Assembly (NCBI RefSeq): GCF_004028155.1 | Contig: NZ_SBII01000009.1 | Span: 1 to 64,000, forward strand | Direction: 5' to 3' | Source: Flavobacterium cerinum | GTDB lineage: Bacteria > Bacteroidota > Bacteroidia > Flavobacteriales > Flavobacteriaceae | DNA: 64,000 bases | In this document: positions 60,791 to 64,000 of the stretch, in pieces | Position numbering within the stretch: the stretch's first letter is position 1 | Layout of the letters: each line of letters opens with the position of its first letter | Notes under the pieces: generated by a model | Seen by the model: only the letters and a program-made list of their open reading frames with translations | Database searches by the model: none | Told to the model about the DNA's origin: nothing | Translations under genes and position numbers: made by a program

Positions 60791-61824
60791 AACCTTTTTA
60801 GCTGTAATTGTAAATTTACGGTATAAATATCAGTTTCTTTTATATCCAGTGAATAATCACTGCCATACAACAGCCTTAAACGTTCGGTAGTATTCTTGAT
60901 ACCAATTTTTGTAGACACGACATCGTTCTTTTTCTCGGGCAGTGAGTTTTTAACCACAAGCTCCAGTTTACCTTCGTGTACTGTAAGGTTCACATCTACA
61001 AAACACTTTTCTATAGTGCAGGTGCCATGCTTAAAAGCATTCTCTACGAAACAGATAAGCAGCATAGGCGGTATCTTGTAGGCATTATCGTTATCTATAC
61101 TGCTGCTGAATTTGATATCACAACGATACCCAACACGTTCCCTCTCTAATTCGATATAACTGCTTATAAAGTTTATCTCATCTTCCAGTGCTACACACTG
61201 CCTTTGATTGCTTTCCAGCTGATAACGCATAAGCTGCGATACGTGCATGATCAGTTCTGGTGTACGTTCAGGATATTGCAGGCTGATACCATACAACGTA
61301 TTGAACGTATTGAACAAAAAATGCGGGTTAAGCTGTTCTCTTAAGGAGTTAAGCTGTGCCTGATTGTACAATAATTTCTCGCTATCAAGATCTTTTCGTT
61401 CGCGGTAAAACTTAAGTATGATAATTACCGAGAGTATACAAATAAGCGTGGCTGCCAGTGTTGCCATCTGAAACACATAGCTTTTTTGCTCGGACGATTT
61501 ATAAAGGAAGCAGTTTTTATAGATCCAGAGGGAAGATACTTCAAACAGTATTACTGAAAAAGCAAGAAGCAGCATAGCACTCAATAAAATATAGAGCAAT
61601 GGTTTATGCTTTTTTAAAAGTAGTGGCAGCAGAAAAAAACGATTGATCTGAGCATGGGCAAACAGTATAAGGAAATATGCACAGCCCGACCATATACCGC
61701 GCCATGACTTAATTAATATCCAGTCGTTTAACGTGAAAAGTATAAAAGAGAAAACAAGTATAAGTACTTCCTGCCACCATTTGTTCTCAATTATATTTCT
61801 AAAAAATTTATTCATCAATTTCAT
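60787..61824 (-). CDS. LytS/YehU-type sensor histidine kinase
   Basis: The 345-residue product has four N-terminal membrane helices (about 18-37, 45-65, 77-100, 117-139). The His_kinase domain has LREQLNPHFLFNTFNTLYGI with phosphoacceptor His168. The ATPase domain has PPMLLICFVENAFKHGTCT and GIKNTTERLRLLYGSDYSLD. This is the LytS class that pairs with LytTR regulators. The signal is not visible from sequence, but a membrane-embedded input is typical. It is divergent from the TolC-RND genes, with the candidate operator in between. An in-frame ATG three codons in is an alternative start. Confidence 0.92.
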   Translation of the reverse strand: MKLMNKFFRNIIENKWWQEVLILVFSFILFTLNDWILIKSWRGIWSGCAYFLILFAHAQINRFFLLPLLLKKHKPLLYILLSAMLLLAFSVILFEVSSLWIYKNCFLYKSSEQKSYVFQMATLAATLICILSVIIILKFYRERKDLDSEKLLYNQAQLNSLREQLNPHFLFNTFNTLYGISLQYPERTPELIMHVSQLMRYQLESNQRQCVALEDEINFISSYIELERERVGYRCDIKFSSSIDNDNAYKIPPMLLICFVENAFKHGTCTIEKCFVDVNLTVHEGKLELVVKNSLPEKKNDVVSTKIGIKNTTERLRLLYGSDYSLDIKETDIYTVNLQLQLKRL

Positions 61825-61873
61825 TTTCTTACTGCAAAGTACGCACTAATCTCGTAATAGCAGTCAATTTGTG

Positions 61874-61952
61874 TGACGAATTCAATTCATCATATGACGA
61901 GTTCAATTCATCATTTAATACCATAACAACCCAGATACACGCAGTAAATTTG
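61874..61952 (+). promoter_or_regulatory. Tandem 21-bp direct repeat (candidate LytTR site) and TolC promoter
   Basis: TGACGA(A/G)TTCAATTCATCAT occurs at 61874 and again at 61895, a 21-bp direct tandem with one internal mismatch and a differing last base. A perfect -7 box TAAATTTG follows at 61945-61952, 41 nt before the TolC start. LytTR regulators typically bind two direct repeats about 21 bp apart. Confidence 0.6.
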
Positions 61953-61993
61953 CGCATCATTATCACCACAATTATCTTACTAATATCACTTCA

Positions 61994-63379
61994 ATGCACT
62001 TAAAAAAATTAACGCTACTGTTACTGCTCTACTCAATAGGCAGCTTTAGTCAAAATTTATCGCTTAGGGAAGCTGTAGACAAAGGCACTGCCAACTACGG
62101 TTTTGTAAAAGCAAAAGGCAGTTATGCTAAGGCAGCGCAGGAAACTGTAAAGCAGGCCAAACGCGATTACCTGCCCAATCTAAACTTATCGGCACAACAG
62201 GACTACGGAACTGTAAATGGCCAAAACGGACCTCTTTATGGTTTGGGCGGTCTTGGAGTTGCTTCATCAGGGCTTCCGCTGCCGGAACAAAATTGGAATG
62301 CTGCCTTTGGCGCACTGTACCTGGTTAACATGAACTGGGATTTTTTCACCTTTGGGCGAACAAAACAACGTATTACCATTGCCAAAGCAGATGCAGAAAG
62401 ACAGCAGAAAGATTTTGAACAGGAACAGTTTCAGCATAAAGTAAAAATTGCCGGGGCTTACCTTAACCTATTAGCAAGCCAGCGTTTGCAAATATCCCAG
62501 CAAAAAAATCTTAGCCGTGCACAGATAGTACATAAAAATGCTGCCGTACGTGTTAAGAATGGACTATTACCGGGAGTCGATTCTACATTGGCTGCTGCCG
62601 AAGTATCGAGGGCTAAGATTGCACTGAACCAGATACGCGAACAGGTAAAACTGCAAAACAACAGGCTTGTTGAGCTTATGGGGGTAGAACCTGCCGACTT
62701 TGCTGTAGATACTACCTTTGTTACTACCGTTCCAAAAGCAATGCTTACCCGCGAAAGTCAAACTGATAGTGTAAACAACCCAATCCGTCAGTTTTACAAA
62801 AGCCGTATTGAATTAAGCAACAAACAACTCGCACTATTTAAAAAAGAATACTACCCTACTTTCAGCCTATTTGGTATTTACCAAACAAGAGCATCCGGTT
62901 TTAACAGCAACTACGCTGTAGACCAGAATTCGTTTACACAAAGCTATCTTGACGGTATAAACCCAACACGCCAAAACTACCTGTTTGGTATTGGTATGAC
63001 ATGGAACATTACCACGATAGCACGTTCGTCTAAAAAAATAAGTGCCCAGAAACTTATATCACAGGGTCTTGAAGAAGAGTATAAAGCGGTAGACCTGCAA
63101 TTAAAAGCACAGGAAGATGCAGCCAACGTGCGTATGGGTTTTGCTACAGAAAACTACAGCGAAGCACCTCGCCAGGTTAGAGCAGCACAACAGGCTTACC
63201 TGCAGCGTACCACCCTTTATAACAACGGCCTTACCGATCTTGTAGATGTTACACAGGCTCTTTATACGCTTAACCGTGCTGAGACCGACCGCGATATTAT
63301 TTACACTAATGTATGGCAGGCATTGCTTATGAAAGCTGCCGCAACGGGCGATTTTAATCTTTTTATCAACGAATTTTAA
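61994..63379 (+). CDS. TolC family outer-membrane efflux protein
   Basis: The 461-residue product has a signal peptide (MHLKKLTLLLLLYSIGSFSQ). Two OEP repeats with long helices follow (AAQETVKQAKRDYLPNLNLS; AYLNLLASQRLQISQQKNLS; RNGLLPGVDST-like VKNGLLPGVDSTLA; LYNNGLTDLVDVTQALYTLN). It forms the outer-membrane channel of a tripartite exporter. The RND permease gene begins 13 nt downstream, so they are in one operon. The LytS/LytTR system encoded divergently, with a direct-repeat site in the gap, is the likely regulator. Confidence 0.92.
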   Translation: MHLKKLTLLLLLYSIGSFSQNLSLREAVDKGTANYGFVKAKGSYAKAAQETVKQAKRDYLPNLNLSAQQDYGTVNGQNGPLYGLGGLGVASSGLPLPEQNWNAAFGALYLVNMNWDFFTFGRTKQRITIAKADAERQQKDFEQEQFQHKVKIAGAYLNLLASQRLQISQQKNLSRAQIVHKNAAVRVKNGLLPGVDSTLAAAEVSRAKIALNQIREQVKLQNNRLVELMGVEPADFAVDTTFVTTVPKAMLTRESQTDSVNNPIRQFYKSRIELSNKQLALFKKEYYPTFSLFGIYQTRASGFNSNYAVDQNSFTQSYLDGINPTRQNYLFGIGMTWNITTIARSSKKISAQKLISQGLEEEYKAVDLQLKAQEDAANVRMGFATENYSEAPRQVRAAQQAYLQRTTLYNNGLTDLVDVTQALYTLNRAETDRDIIYTNVWQALLMKAAATGDFNLFINEF

Positions 63380-63392
63380 TTTTTATTAAATA

Positions 63393-64000
63393 ATGAATTT
63401 AATACGTTTTGCACTCCGCAAGCCTATATCCATATTGGTACTTGTAGCCGGACTATTTTTCTTTGGTATAGGTGCTATAAGCAATATTAAGGTTGACATC
63501 CTGCCAAAAATGAACCTGCCAGTAATATACCTGGCACACCCTTTTGGAGGATATACACCAGACCAGATGGAATCTTATTTTGCCAAGAACTATGTAAACA
63601 TCATGTTGTTTGCCAATGGGGTAAAATCGATAGAAACAAAAAACATACAGGGATTAACCTTAATGAAGGTTACCTATTATGAAGATACTAACATGGCACA
63701 GGCAGCAGCTGAGCTGAGTGCGCTTTCCAACAGGATACAGGCGGCTTTCCCTCCGGGGTCACAGCCTCCGTTCGTTATCCGATTTGATGCTTCATCGCTT
63801 CCGGTAGGACAATTGGTACTAAGCAGTAAAATACGCAGTAACAATGAACTTCAGGATTTGGCTAACGTATATGTACGTGCTTCCTTTACCTCAATACCCG
63901 GACTGTTGTCGCCTCCACCTTTCGGGGGAAGTCCAAGAACGATTGAGATCAATGTTGACCCTGCACAGCTTCGTGCCCATAACCTTACACCAGACCAAAT
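63393..64000 (+). CDS. RND efflux transporter permease (partial, N-terminal 202 residues)
   Basis: The frame starts at ATG 63393 and runs open to the window end. The protein begins MNLIRFALRKPISILVLVAG with the usual first helix of RND pumps. It continues with IKVDILPKMNLPVIYLAHPF, GGYTPDQMESYFAKNYVN and SRIQAAFPPG-like NRIQAAFPPGSQPPFVIRF. This matches the start of the AcrB/HAE1 superfamily (PxxxxPxIxVxxxYPGA region, here with HPFGGYTPDQ). The pump moves small molecules out of the inner membrane or periplasm through TolC. No membrane fusion protein gene lies between TolC and this gene; it may follow downstream, as is common in Bacteroidota. Confidence 0.9.
   Translation, partial: MNLIRFALRKPISILVLVAGLFFFGIGAISNIKVDILPKMNLPVIYLAHPFGGYTPDQMESYFAKNYVNIMLFANGVKSIETKNIQGLTLMKVTYYEDTNMAQAAAELSALSNRIQAAFPPGSQPPFVIRFDASSLPVGQLVLSSKIRSNNELQDLANVYVRASFTSIPGLLSPPPFGGSPRTIEINVDPAQLRAHNLTPDQ

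Overview
The window is AT-rich chromosomal DNA from a member of the Bacteroidota, most likely Flavobacterium or a close relative in the Flavobacteriaceae. Three things support this. Six secreted proteins end in type IX secretion (T9SS) sorting domains of type A or type B. Many intergenic regions carry the Bacteroidota -7 promoter box TAnnTTTG. The gene families are typical of the group: SprB repeats, choice-of-anchor L, DUF5689, YDG domains, and LytTR or NarL-type two-component systems. No rRNA, tRNA, CRISPR array, transposase or replication origin was seen.

Region 1 (1-18.9 kb) is a secretome block. It holds the end of a type B sorted protein, a secreted endonuclease I, a 3012-residue adhesin-like protein with YDG and Ig-like repeats, a small CBM-like T9SS protein and a choice-of-anchor L protein. 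Then come a secreted EEP-family nuclease/phosphatase, a TonB-dependent receptor and a DUF5689 lipoprotein. Two nucleases beside an outer-membrane receptor suggest scavenging of extracellular nucleic acid or phosphate.

Region 2 (18.9-33.9 kb) has two paralogous four-gene signalling modules on the minus strand. Each consists of a soluble protein, a 7-TM protein, a HisKA_3-type histidine kinase and a NarL-type regulator. Between them lie a stand-alone tail-collar protein, a SAM-methyltransferase-like protein and a 2422-residue protein with 24 SprB-type repeats.

Region 3 (34.2-41.6 kb) is one minus-strand signalling cluster: an Rcp1-like regulator, a receiver-kinase, a CHASE3-HAMP-GAF hybrid kinase with three receivers, a receiver, CheR, CheB and a YchJ-family protein. 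No CheA, CheW or chemoreceptor is present.

Region 4 (41.8-53.6 kb) holds an LLM oxidoreductase, a MocR regulator divergent from an EamA exporter, two SDR enzymes, a SnoaL-like protein, a tricorn-type protease, a stand-alone AraC sensor domain and a full AraC regulator. Four promoters here share a two-half-site operator with 21-bp periodicity. In each, the operator ends exactly 22 nt upstream of a perfect TAnnTTTG box. This looks like an undescribed local AraC regulon and is the strongest new signal in the window.

Region 5 (53.6-64 kb) has an AHH-nuclease lipoprotein toxin with immunity candidates, bracketed by two identical 31-nt hairpins. It also has a small lipoprotein, pirin, a small GNAT protein, a DUF3995 membrane protein and a zinc alcohol dehydrogenase. 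The end carries a LytS/LytTR two-component pair divergent from a TolC-RND efflux operon, with a tandem 21-bp direct repeat between them.
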